From contig NZ_JACHOQ010000009.1 of the NCBI RefSeq assembly GCF_014199955.1, positions 1 through 64,000 of the forward strand: a DNA stretch of 64,000 nucleotides. The letters run 5' to 3'. The notes beneath the pieces were generated by a model that did not search any database, was not told where the DNA came from, and was given only the letters and a program-made list of their open reading frames with translations. The position numbers and the translations under genes are program-made. Numbering within the stretch: the stretch's first letter is position 1; each line of letters opens with the position of its first letter. Below, piece after piece: positions 57,596 through 64,000 of this stretch. Source of the DNA: Brevundimonas aurantiaca (lineage in GTDB: Bacteria; Pseudomonadota; Alphaproteobacteria; Caulobacterales; Caulobacteraceae).

Positions 57596-59368
57596 CTAGG
57601 GCTTGGCCGCCGCCCTCTGCTCGGCCTTATAGGCCTGAAGCCGGTCGATGACGTCCATCTGGCGCAGCACCTTGTTCTGCGGGTCGATCAGGACATGGGC
57701 GCCGGCCGGGACCGCGATCTCGCCCCGGCCGCCCGTCATGGCCACGGTCCGAACGCGGCCGTCGATCTCGACCTCGACCGGCATGGGGAAGACGCCGCCG
57801 TCGCCGGTCGTCCATTGCAGGCTCAGCCGGCCGTCACGCCGGGTCTGGGTCAGGACCGGCAGGGCGGCGTTGTACAGATAGCCGCGGAAGAACCAGCCAT
57901 AGTCTTCGCCCGTCACCGCATTGACGATCTGCAGATAGTCCTGGGTCGAACGGTACAGGGGCGTAAAGGCGCCGGGGCGAGGATCGTCGGTCCCATAGAC
58001 CAGCCGCGTCAGGGACCGATGGAAGGCGTCGTCGCCGATCAGCATCCGCAGCGAATGGGCGATTAGCGAACCCTTGGAATAGATGTCGCCGCCGGGACCC
58101 ACGTCGCCCTTATAGACCTCGTCCTCAGTCTTGGGCGTGCCGGACACCACGGGGTATTTATTGACCAGCCCCTCGCGCTGATTGGCCAGTTCGCGCTGCA
58201 TGTAGCGGTCGCCCAGCAGCCAGCGGGCGTACAGCGGCTGCATATAGCTGCCCAGTCCCTCATGCAGCCACATGTCGTCGGCGTTGGCGTTGGTCAGCTG
58301 GTTGCCGAACCATTCGTGGGCGAACTCGTGCTGCAGCAGCCAGTCATAGCCCCGGCCGTCGATCTTGTAGCCGTTGCCGTAGGCGTTGATGGTCTGGTGC
58401 TCCATGCCCAGGTGCGGGGTCTCGACCACGCCCATCTTCTCGTCGCCGAAGGGGAAGGGGCCGACGTTGGCTTCGAAGAAGTCCAGCATCTGGGGGAATT
58501 CGGCGAACAGGGCCTGAACCTTCTCGGGCGCGTCCGACTTCAGATGCCAGTAGTGCAGCGGGATCGTATTGCCGAACCGGCTCTGATACTGGCCGCTGAC
58601 CTCCTCATAGGGGCCGACGTTCAGGGCGATGGCGTAGGTGTTGGGGCTCTTGGCCGACCAGTTCCAGGTGGTCCAGCCGTCGCCGTGATCGACCTTGCCC
58701 AGGAAGCGGCCGTTGGACGGAGCCGACAGGTCGGACGGGACGGTGATGTGCAGATCGACCCGGCCGGGCTCGCCGTGCGGGCTGTCGATACAGGGCCAGA
58801 AGATGTCGCAGCCCTCGCCCTGGACGGCCGTGGCGATCCAGGGCTCGCCCGAGGGGGCGGTGGACCAGACGAAGCCGCCGTCCCAGGGCGCGCGCGGGGC
58901 GACGCGCGGCTGTCCGGCATAGGCGACCCGCAGGACGACCGACCCGCCCGCCGCCAGGGTCTGGGGCAGTTCGACCGTCAGCCGCCCCTCGGGGTTGGAC
59001 CAGCGGTCGGCGGCCAGTTCGACCCCGTCGATCTGGACCGAAGAGATGGGCAGCAGCGTATCCAGATCGACCACCAGCCGCTCCAGCGGCGCCTTGGCGG
59101 TGAAGCCCAGAACGGCGACGGCGTCGATGGCCTTGTCCTGGGGAGTGACCTTGATCGACAGATCGGCCGTGTCGAACCGCATGGCCTGCTGTTCGACGGT
59201 CAGGGGCTGGTCGGTCGCCAGGGTGTAGGGGGTCGATTCGCGCACCGGCGTCGCCGCCTGCGTCTCCTGCGCCTGGGCGATCGACGGCGCGACGGTCAGG
59301 GCCGACAGGCCCGAAACCGAAAGACCAAGGGCGGCGGCCGAGGCGGCCAGGGTGCGGGCGACAGTCAT
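57596..59368 (-). CDS. Secreted M1 family aminopeptidase
   Basis: A 590-residue zinc metallopeptidase with a signal peptide (cleavage near SIAQAQ). The substrate-binding GMEHQ replaces the classical GAMEN. The zinc motif is HEFAHEWFG with the third ligand in WLHEGLGSY. A tyrosine that would serve as proton donor lies downstream. It removes N-terminal residues from peptides in the periplasm. It converges with the transglutaminase gene. Confidence 0.95.
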   Translation of the reverse strand: MTVARTLAASAAALGLSVSGLSALTVAPSIAQAQETQAATPVRESTPYTLATDQPLTVEQQAMRFDTADLSIKVTPQDKAIDAVAVLGFTAKAPLERLVVDLDTLLPISSVQIDGVELAADRWSNPEGRLTVELPQTLAAGGSVVLRVAYAGQPRVAPRAPWDGGFVWSTAPSGEPWIATAVQGEGCDIFWPCIDSPHGEPGRVDLHITVPSDLSAPSNGRFLGKVDHGDGWTTWNWSAKSPNTYAIALNVGPYEEVSGQYQSRFGNTIPLHYWHLKSDAPEKVQALFAEFPQMLDFFEANVGPFPFGDEKMGVVETPHLGMEHQTINAYGNGYKIDGRGYDWLLQHEFAHEWFGNQLTNANADDMWLHEGLGSYMQPLYARWLLGDRYMQRELANQREGLVNKYPVVSGTPKTEDEVYKGDVGPGGDIYSKGSLIAHSLRMLIGDDAFHRSLTRLVYGTDDPRPGAFTPLYRSTQDYLQIVNAVTGEDYGWFFRGYLYNAALPVLTQTRRDGRLSLQWTTGDGGVFPMPVEVEIDGRVRTVAMTGGRGEIAVPAGAHVLIDPQNKVLRQMDVIDRLQAYKAEQRAAAKP

Positions 59369-59420
59369 GCGGATTCCCCTCCGGTTGCCTGTCAGGCTTA
59401 ATCCGGGCTTGGAAGGCGCG

Positions 59421-59456
59421 CAAAGAAAAAGGCCGGCGTCGCCGCCGGCCCTTTCC
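59421..59456 (-). terminator. Terminator downstream of rpmB
   Basis: GGCCGGCG / CGCCGGCC forms a stem with a short loop. On the minus strand it is followed by CTTTTTCTTTG, fitting termination of the rpmB transcript before the M1 peptidase. Confidence 0.85.
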
Positions 59457-59478
59457 AGATCATGATGCGTCGCCCGAC

Positions 59479-59775
59479 TTAGGCGGCGGCTTGCTCGGCC
59501 AGCTTGGCGCGGACCTGGCGCTTGATGCGCTGGGCGGCGATCGACAGCTGCTCGTCGCGGGCCTTGACGATGAAGGCGTCCAGGCCGCCCTTATAGTCCA
59601 GGGTGCGCAGGGCGGCGTTCGAGATACGCAGCGAGAAGGTCTGACCCAGGGCGTCCGAGGTGACCTTGACCGTCTTCAGCGACGGCAGGAAGCGGCGCTT
59701 GGTCTTGATGTTCGAGTGGCTCACGCTGTGGCCGACCATCGGGCCGATACCGGTGAGTTCGCAACGACGCGACAT
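59479..59775 (-). CDS. rpmB: 50S ribosomal protein L28
   Basis: The 98-residue ribosomal protein starts MSRRCELTGIGPMVGHSVSHSNIKTKRRF and ends in an Ala-rich tail, exactly as in alphaproteobacterial L28. The ATG at 59773-59775 is fixed by this conserved N-terminus; the longer frame is spurious. A terminator follows. Confidence 0.98.
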   Translation of the reverse strand: MSRRCELTGIGPMVGHSVSHSNIKTKRRFLPSLKTVKVTSDALGQTFSLRISNAALRTLDYKGGLDAFIVKARDEQLSIAAQRIKRQVRAKLAEQAAA

Positions 59776-60050
59776 CGTCAGATCCTTAAGGTGCGGCGTC
59801 CGGCCCGAAGCGTGGGAGCGGACGCATGAAACAGTTGCGCGCGGGAACCAGCCCGCGCGAGAGGGGGCCGTATAAGGGAAGAGGCGGTCGGGCGTCAAGC
59901 CGAGTCTTGAACGCCGAGGCCAGGCGCGCCGGCGGCGGCCGAAATCCAGCCCTGCGGCTGGACGGCGGGGAACAGCCTCGTTCAGCCGTCATTCAAATGA
60001 CGCGCTCTATACGCCATATCATGAAGACTTCCGCTGAACAGAAGGCCGCC

Positions 60051-60512
60051 ATGTCCCGTCCGTCTCTTAAACTGCTGGCCGCCCTGGCGCCCGTCGCCGC
60101 CGGCGCCCTGATGCTGGCCGCCCCGGCCACGGCGCCCGCCCAGACTCCGGCCCAGTCGGAAGTGCTGCCGGGCTATTGGGAATACACCACCAGCGCCCTG
60201 GGCCAGAACGAGACCCATCAGAAATGCGTCCGTCCCAGCGAGATCAACCGCTTCTTCGGCGGCCTGTCGACCAACCGCTGGCGCTGCACCTATCCGACCC
60301 GGGTGGTCGGCGACGGCCGCGCCCGGTTCGAGGGGACGTGCCAGGACAAGAAGGGGCGGCGGATTCAGGTCCGGCTGAACGGAACCTATGAGGACACCAG
60401 CTTCAGCTTCCGCGGCGGGGCCCAGCTGCTGCGCGGCACCCCCTATATTCCGGCCAGCATCACCGCCCGGCGCATCAGCGCCCAGTGCCCCGCCAACGCC
60501 GAATATTTCTGA
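60051..60512 (+). CDS. DUF3617-type periplasmic protein
   Basis: A roughly 153-residue exported protein with a signal peptide (hydrophobic core to about residue 30, ending ATAPAQ) and a DUF3617-like domain that starts PGYWEYTTS and has four cysteines in the mature part (QKCVRP, WRCTYP, GTCQDK and AQCPAN). ATG at 60051 has AGAAGG 7 bp upstream; an ATG at 60021 is an alternative. Function unknown. Confidence 0.85.
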   Translation: MSRPSLKLLAALAPVAAGALMLAAPATAPAQTPAQSEVLPGYWEYTTSALGQNETHQKCVRPSEINRFFGGLSTNRWRCTYPTRVVGDGRARFEGTCQDKKGRRIQVRLNGTYEDTSFSFRGGAQLLRGTPYIPASITARRISAQCPANAEYF

Positions 60513-60515
60513 CGC

Positions 60516-60896
60516 TCAGACCGGCTCGGCCCGCGCCACCACATAGGTGTGGGTCTGGTCGCCGGTCGAAAGGCTGAGGTATTCGCCGGTCTGGATCACT
60601 TCGTCGGCCAGGCGGAAGCCGTGGGCGTCGTCGGCCTCTCCGGGTTCGAAATCGAGGAACCAGCGGTCCGGCGCCGCATGGCGCAGGCGTCCGAAGGCCA
60701 GGGTGGCCCCGTGCGAGAAGCGGCGCACCCGGCATTTCTCGGGCGCCTCGCGCCAGACGGCGGCGTCCAGCCGGCGCTCGGCCGTCAGGGGCGCCAGTAT
60801 GTCATAGCCCATGTCAGGGTCGCCTTCGGGGTGCTGGGGCTCGCGCGCCAGCTCCAGGCGGATGTGGTGAAACCCCAGCGGGGCGGCGTCGGTCAT
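60516..60896 (-). CDS. Hypothetical protein, possibly HIT/beta-barrel type
   Basis: A 126-residue soluble protein with conserved-looking words FHHIRLELAREPQHPEGDPDMGYD, DRWFLDFEPG and a C-terminal LSLSTGDQTHTYVVARAEPV. I recognise no characterised family. No signal peptide or membrane helix. Start at the ATG of MTDAAPLGF; a further ATG eight codons upstream is possible. It converges on the DUF3617 gene, with three bases between the stops. Confidence 0.75.
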   Translation of the reverse strand: MTDAAPLGFHHIRLELAREPQHPEGDPDMGYDILAPLTAERRLDAAVWREAPEKCRVRRFSHGATLAFGRLRHAAPDRWFLDFEPGEADDAHGFRLADEVIQTGEYLSLSTGDQTHTYVVARAEPV

Positions 60897-60963
60897 GGTC
60901 GGCTCCTTGTCGCCGGCCATCTGAGCGGATGAGGCCGCGCCCCGCCTTGACGTCGGTCAAAAC

Positions 60964-60995
60964 AAAAAGGCCCCGGATCGCTCCGGGGCCTTTTC
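60964..60995 (-). terminator. Terminator for carD
   Basis: AGGCCCCGGA / TCCGGGGCCT pair around TCGC; on the minus strand a CTTTTTGTTTT tract follows. It lies beyond the 137-bp element and would end the carD transcript. Confidence 0.88.
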
Positions 60996-61015
60996 ATTGT
61001 TCCGATGCGGACGCT

Positions 61016-61152
61016 TAGAGCATGATCGTTTCGGACGGAACCGCTTCGCGGTTCCGACAGAAGCGTGAATCATGCTCTCGCTTTAATCTGGAGCCTGATT
61101 CACGGCTTCAGCGGAATCGCGAAGCGATTCCACTTCAACCGATCAGGCTCTA
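61016..61152. repeat. 137-bp palindromic dispersed element, copy 2
   Basis: Same element as 42860-42996, with two differences in the first hairpin arm (GGA for TGT). Its final CTA is the reverse complement of the carD TAG stop codon, so it abuts the coding region precisely, as in copy 1. Confidence 0.93.
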
Positions 61153-61680
61153 GGCGGCTTCGGCGGTCGGGACCGGCTTTTTGGCGCTGAGCGACTTGGC
61201 CAGCAGCTCGACGGCGGCGTCCTTGTCAATCTTGTTGGCGGCGGCGACTTCGCGCGCCATCCGGTCCAGAGCCGATTCATAGAGCTGGCGCTCGGAATAG
61301 GACTGTTCCGGCTGGGTGTCGGCGCGGTGCAGGTCGCGGACCACCTCGGCGATGGAGATCAGGTCGCCCGAGTTGATCTTGGCCTCGTATTCCTGGGCGC
61401 GGCGCGACCACATGGTGCGCTTGATGCGGGCGCGGCCCTTCAGGGTGGTCAGGGCCTTGGTCACGACGTCGTCGGCGGCCAGCGAACGCAGGCCGGCGGT
61501 GGCCGCCTTCTTGGTCGGGACGCGCAGGGTCATCTTCTCGTGGTCGAAGGTCACGACATAGACTTCCAGCGACATGCCCGCGACTTCCTGAGTCTCGATG
61601 GCCGCCACCTTGCCGACGCCGTGCGCCGGATAGACGACCGCGTCGCCAACCTTGAACTCCAGACCAGTCTTGCTCGTCAT
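61150..61680 (-). CDS. carD: CarD-family transcription regulator
   Basis: A 176-residue CarD protein. The N-terminal RNA-polymerase-interaction domain (GLEFKVGDAVVYPAHGVGKVAAIE) is followed by the helical DNA-binding domain (WSRRAQEYEAKINSGDLISIAEVVRDLHR). CarD stabilises open promoter complexes, notably at rRNA promoters. The stop codon TAG coincides with the end of the 137-bp element. Confidence 0.96.
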   Translation of the reverse strand: MTSKTGLEFKVGDAVVYPAHGVGKVAAIETQEVAGMSLEVYVVTFDHEKMTLRVPTKKAATAGLRSLAADDVVTKALTTLKGRARIKRTMWSRRAQEYEAKINSGDLISIAEVVRDLHRADTQPEQSYSERQLYESALDRMAREVAAANKIDKDAAVELLAKSLSAKKPVPTAEAA

Positions 61681-61989
61681 ATTCGTCCTTTCCCGGTCAG
61701 GGCCGGGCGAAGCGAAGGCGCATCAAACGCAATGCAGTCTCGCCGCCGGAAGCTTCCGTCGGTCGATGAAATGCGGACGTCAGATGCGGAAACGGATCAC
61801 CAAACCTCTGGCCGATCCCGTCTATGGGCGGGATTCTGTCGCAAACACGGGCGGCGCGAAGGTTTCGCGGACCGCCCGATCCAATGAAACAGAACCTATC
61901 ACAAATTTGCGGAATTTCAAAACGTCCACACAGCCGACGCGGAATGTCGCGAAGGTTTGAACGCGCGGCCCTGCGTCGGCCGCCCCGGC
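61681..61989. other. Intergenic region upstream of carD
   Basis: This gap between fdxA and carD holds no ORF of note. An AT-rich patch around 61885-61925 (ACAAATTTGCGGAATTTCAAAACG) is the likely carD promoter, and GGCGGCGCGAAGG/TTTCGCGGACCGCC around 61850-61876 can form a hairpin. No terminator for fdxA is obvious. Confidence 0.5.
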
Positions 61990-62331
<342 letters not shown>

Positions 62332-62505
62332 TGGGCGGCGAAGAGATCACGATTGCGAGCGGGAGGTCTGCGACATGGCGACCGCGCAACCAACTGTCAA
62401 CAGCAGGGCTTAATCTGAGAGGCGTTCGCGGCCCTAGCCCGACCGCTTGACAAAGGCCGGGCTTAACCGCAACTGTGTAGATTACATATCAACCCCTACC
62501 GGAAC

Positions 62506-63153
62506 ATGACCATGCGCGCTCCCCTGATGAAATACGCCTTCGCCAAATACGCCGTGGCCGGCGCCCTGGCCCTCAGCCTCGCCGCCGGTGGGGCGGTGGT
62601 GGCCCAGGCCGCCCTGACCCAGAACCCGGCCGAGGTCCGCGCCGGCGACTATGCGCTGGAGTCCAGCCACGGCAAGATCACCTGGTCGGTCAGCCACTTC
62701 GGCCTGTCGACCTATACGGGTCAGTTCGTGAACGTGAAGGCCGAGTTGAAGCTGGACCCAGCCAACCCCTCCGCCTCGACCCTGACCGCCACCGTCCCGC
62801 TGACCGACGTGGCGCCCAATGACGACCGGCTGAAGGCCCATCTTCAGACGGCCGACTTCTTCGACACCGCCAACCATCCGACGGCGACCTTCGTCTCGCG
62901 CTCGGTGACGGTCGATCCGTCCGATCCGAATGAGGCGACGGTGGTCGGCGACCTGACCCTGCGCGGCGTGACCAAGCCGGTGACGATCGAGGTTGAGTTC
63001 AATGCGGCCGGATCCGTCATGGGCGCCTATAAGGCCGGCTTCGACGGCGAGGCCACCATCAAACGCTCGGACTTCGGCATCAACTACGCCCTGCCGGCCG
63101 TCTCCGACGAGGTGAAGCTGCACATCGAAGGCGAGTTCGTGATCAAGTCGTAA
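62506..63153 (+). CDS. YceI-family periplasmic protein
   Basis: A 215-residue protein with a signal peptide (ending VVAQAA) and a YceI lipocalin-like domain: HGKITWSVSHFGLSTYTGQF, then the TADFFDTANHPTATFVS block, then VTKPVTIEVEF. YceI proteins bind isoprenoid-type lipids. The start at ATG 62506 gives MTMRAPLMKYAFAK; the internal Met at residue 8 is an alternative. Its end overlaps the S4 gene's end by 11 bp (convergent). Confidence 0.92.
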   Translation: MTMRAPLMKYAFAKYAVAGALALSLAAGGAVVAQAALTQNPAEVRAGDYALESSHGKITWSVSHFGLSTYTGQFVNVKAELKLDPANPSASTLTATVPLTDVAPNDDRLKAHLQTADFFDTANHPTATFVSRSVTVDPSDPNEATVVGDLTLRGVTKPVTIEVEFNAAGSVMGAYKAGFDGEATIKRSDFGINYALPAVSDEVKLHIEGEFVIKS

Positions 63154-63421
63154 GGCGGCTATAGAGGGCGCGGGCCTCTTCGGCGGGCCCGCGCCTTTCG
63201 CCCAGGGCCTCCACCCGCAGGGTCGTGACCTCGCCGTTCTGGACGAAGGTCAGTAGGTCGCCGGGGTGGACGCAGCGGCTGGGCTTGTCCAGCCGGGTCT
63301 CGCGCCCCTGATGGGTCAGCCGCACCGCGCCCCGCTCGACAAGGGCGGCGGCCAGGCCTCGCGTCTTCACGAAGCGCGCCCGCCACAGCCAGACGTCGAT
63401 GCGACAGGCGTCGGTCTTCAT
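63143..63421 (-). CDS. S4-domain RNA-binding protein (Hsp15-like)
   Basis: A 92-residue protein beginning MKTDACRIDVWLWRARFVKTRGLAAALVE, an S4 RNA-binding domain, with CVHPGDLLTF downstream. It resembles Hsp15/HslR, which binds stalled 50S subunits. The ATG at 63419-63421 is fixed by this N-terminus. It lies between the helicase fragment and fdxA. Confidence 0.92.
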   Translation of the reverse strand: MKTDACRIDVWLWRARFVKTRGLAAALVERGAVRLTHQGRETRLDKPSRCVHPGDLLTFVQNGEVTTLRVEALGERRGPAEEARALYSRLTT

Positions 63422-63422
63422 C

Positions 63423-63597
63423 CCTTTCGTCATCCTCCGGCAAGCCGCTTGCGGCGCAGACCGGGGGACCCAGCGGCGCCGAAGGCGATGTGTCCGCCGC
63501 ATAATGTCCACAGCGCCTTGTCCGCGACAGGTTCGCGCTCGCGCGCGCCGCTGGGTCCCCCGGTCTCCGCTTCGCTTCGCCGGAGGATGACGAAAGG
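63423..63597. repeat. 175-bp hairpin element upstream of the S4 gene
   Basis: A perfect 19-bp terminal inverted repeat (CCTTTCGTCATCCTCCGGC at 63423 and its complement at 63579-63597) encloses a second perfect 20-bp inverted repeat (63460-63479 and 63545-63564). The element fills the space between the helicase stop and the S4 gene and looks like a small palindromic mobile element. Confidence 0.88.
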
Positions 63598-63605
63598 ACA
63601 GGGCC

Positions 63606-64000
63606 TCAAGAGGCGGCCTTTCGGCGCGGACGCCGCCGCTTGGGTCTGGCCGTCGGCGCCTCGGTCAGGGCGGCCAGGGCGGCGAAGGGGGAATCCTTGA
63701 CGATCTTAGGCGCGGCGCCCGGCTTGTCGGGCCGGCGCGCGCGTTCGGTTTTCAGGGCGGCGATGAGCTGTTTCGCCTGATCGGCGCTCCACCCCAGATC
63801 GGTCAGGGCCTCGTCCGACAGCCGGCCGTGATTGGCGGCGCGCAACTCCGCCATCTTCTCCAGGGCCTCCACCGGCGCCAGCCACCGACCGGCGTGGCGC
63901 AGACCCGAGGCCGACAACAGACGCGGGGAGGGGGGCTCGACCGGGGCGGGGATCAGGTCGGGGCTGGCGGGGATCAGCGGGGCCGTGACGAAGGCCTGGG
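63606..64000 (-). CDS. C-terminal part of a helicase (runs off the window)
   Basis: An open frame on the minus strand extends from the right edge to the TGA at 63606. It contains PRLLSASGLRHAGRWLAPVE, ALTDLGWSADQAKQLIAAL, and a basic tail (RPKRRRPRRKAAS). This matches the C-terminus of the SUV3-like ATP-dependent helicases that precede the S4/fdxA/carD genes in alphaproteobacteria. The ATPase core lies outside the window, so the call rests on the tail and the gene order. Confidence 0.75.
   Translation of the reverse strand, partial: QAFVTAPLIPASPDLIPAPVEPPSPRLLSASGLRHAGRWLAPVEALEKMAELRAANHGRLSDEALTDLGWSADQAKQLIAALKTERARRPDKPGAAPKIVKDSPFAALAALTEAPTARPKRRRPRRKAAS

Overview
The window is GC-rich chromosomal DNA from an alphaproteobacterium of the Caulobacterales type, most likely Brevundimonas or a close relative. 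That placement is an inference from gene order and protein character: a tol-pal cluster next to ruvCAB, a YebC-type gene nearby, ChrR-type ECF signalling, HWE/HisKA_2-type kinases, and a carD/fdxA/S4-protein/helicase block. No rRNA operon, complete transposase, prophage structural gene or CRISPR array is visible.

Layout. 1-500: no convincing gene, with a short broken ORF at the left edge. 0.5-4.6 kb: thiC under a TPP riboswitch, then a nucleoside hydrolase/ribokinase salvage pair. 4.7-12.6 kb: secreted S9 peptidase, a periplasmic protein, a zinc alcohol dehydrogenase, a thioesterase whose 3' end is duplicated around a small AT-rich gene, and a divergent EamA exporter/MocR regulator pair. 12.6-19.7 kb: YebC, a long coiled-coil protein, MgtC, a hemerythrin-like protein, and ruvC-ruvA-ruvB with a BrnT/BrnA toxin-antitoxin pair in the same transcription direction. 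19.8-34.9 kb: a secreted hydrolase, then ybgC, an AraC regulator, a CPBP protease, tolQRA, an inverted VapC/VapB pair, tolB, pal, a zinc-ribbon membrane protein, cpoB, tilS and ftsH. 34.7-40.3 kb: a nitroreductase with no stop codon of its own, ybaB-recR, rmuC, an XRE-controlled membrane-protein operon and a TraB/GumN-type protein.

40.5-43.0 kb is the most accessory-looking stretch: tRNA-Gly(CCC), a frameshifted secreted-protein gene, and two tandem unrecognised paralogues whose 3' halves are almost identical while their 5' halves have diverged. A 137-bp repeat closes it. 43.0-46.5 kb holds a divergent stress module: an ECF sigma factor with ChrR on one side, and a flavin oxidoreductase with a DUF1365 protein on the other. 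Matching promoter motifs face both ways. 46.5-54.3 kb: a PhoP/PhoQ-like two-component operon with a PhoP-box-like repeat, a DUF1206 protein, a DsbA/FrnE-type oxidoreductase, PPK2, an orphan CheD, an extensin-like protein and a cold-shock protein. 54.3-64 kb: bacteriophytochrome-like kinase, transglutaminase, M1 aminopeptidase, rpmB, small envelope proteins, carD, fdxA, a YceI protein, an S4 RNA-binding protein and the C-terminus of a helicase running off the right edge.

Several families of palindromic repeats are scattered through the window: TGGCGAG heptads, the 137-bp element, CT-rich hairpins and a 175-bp hairpin. Some of them touch or lie inside housekeeping genes. All functional calls come from reading the sequence and from family knowledge; no database search was run.
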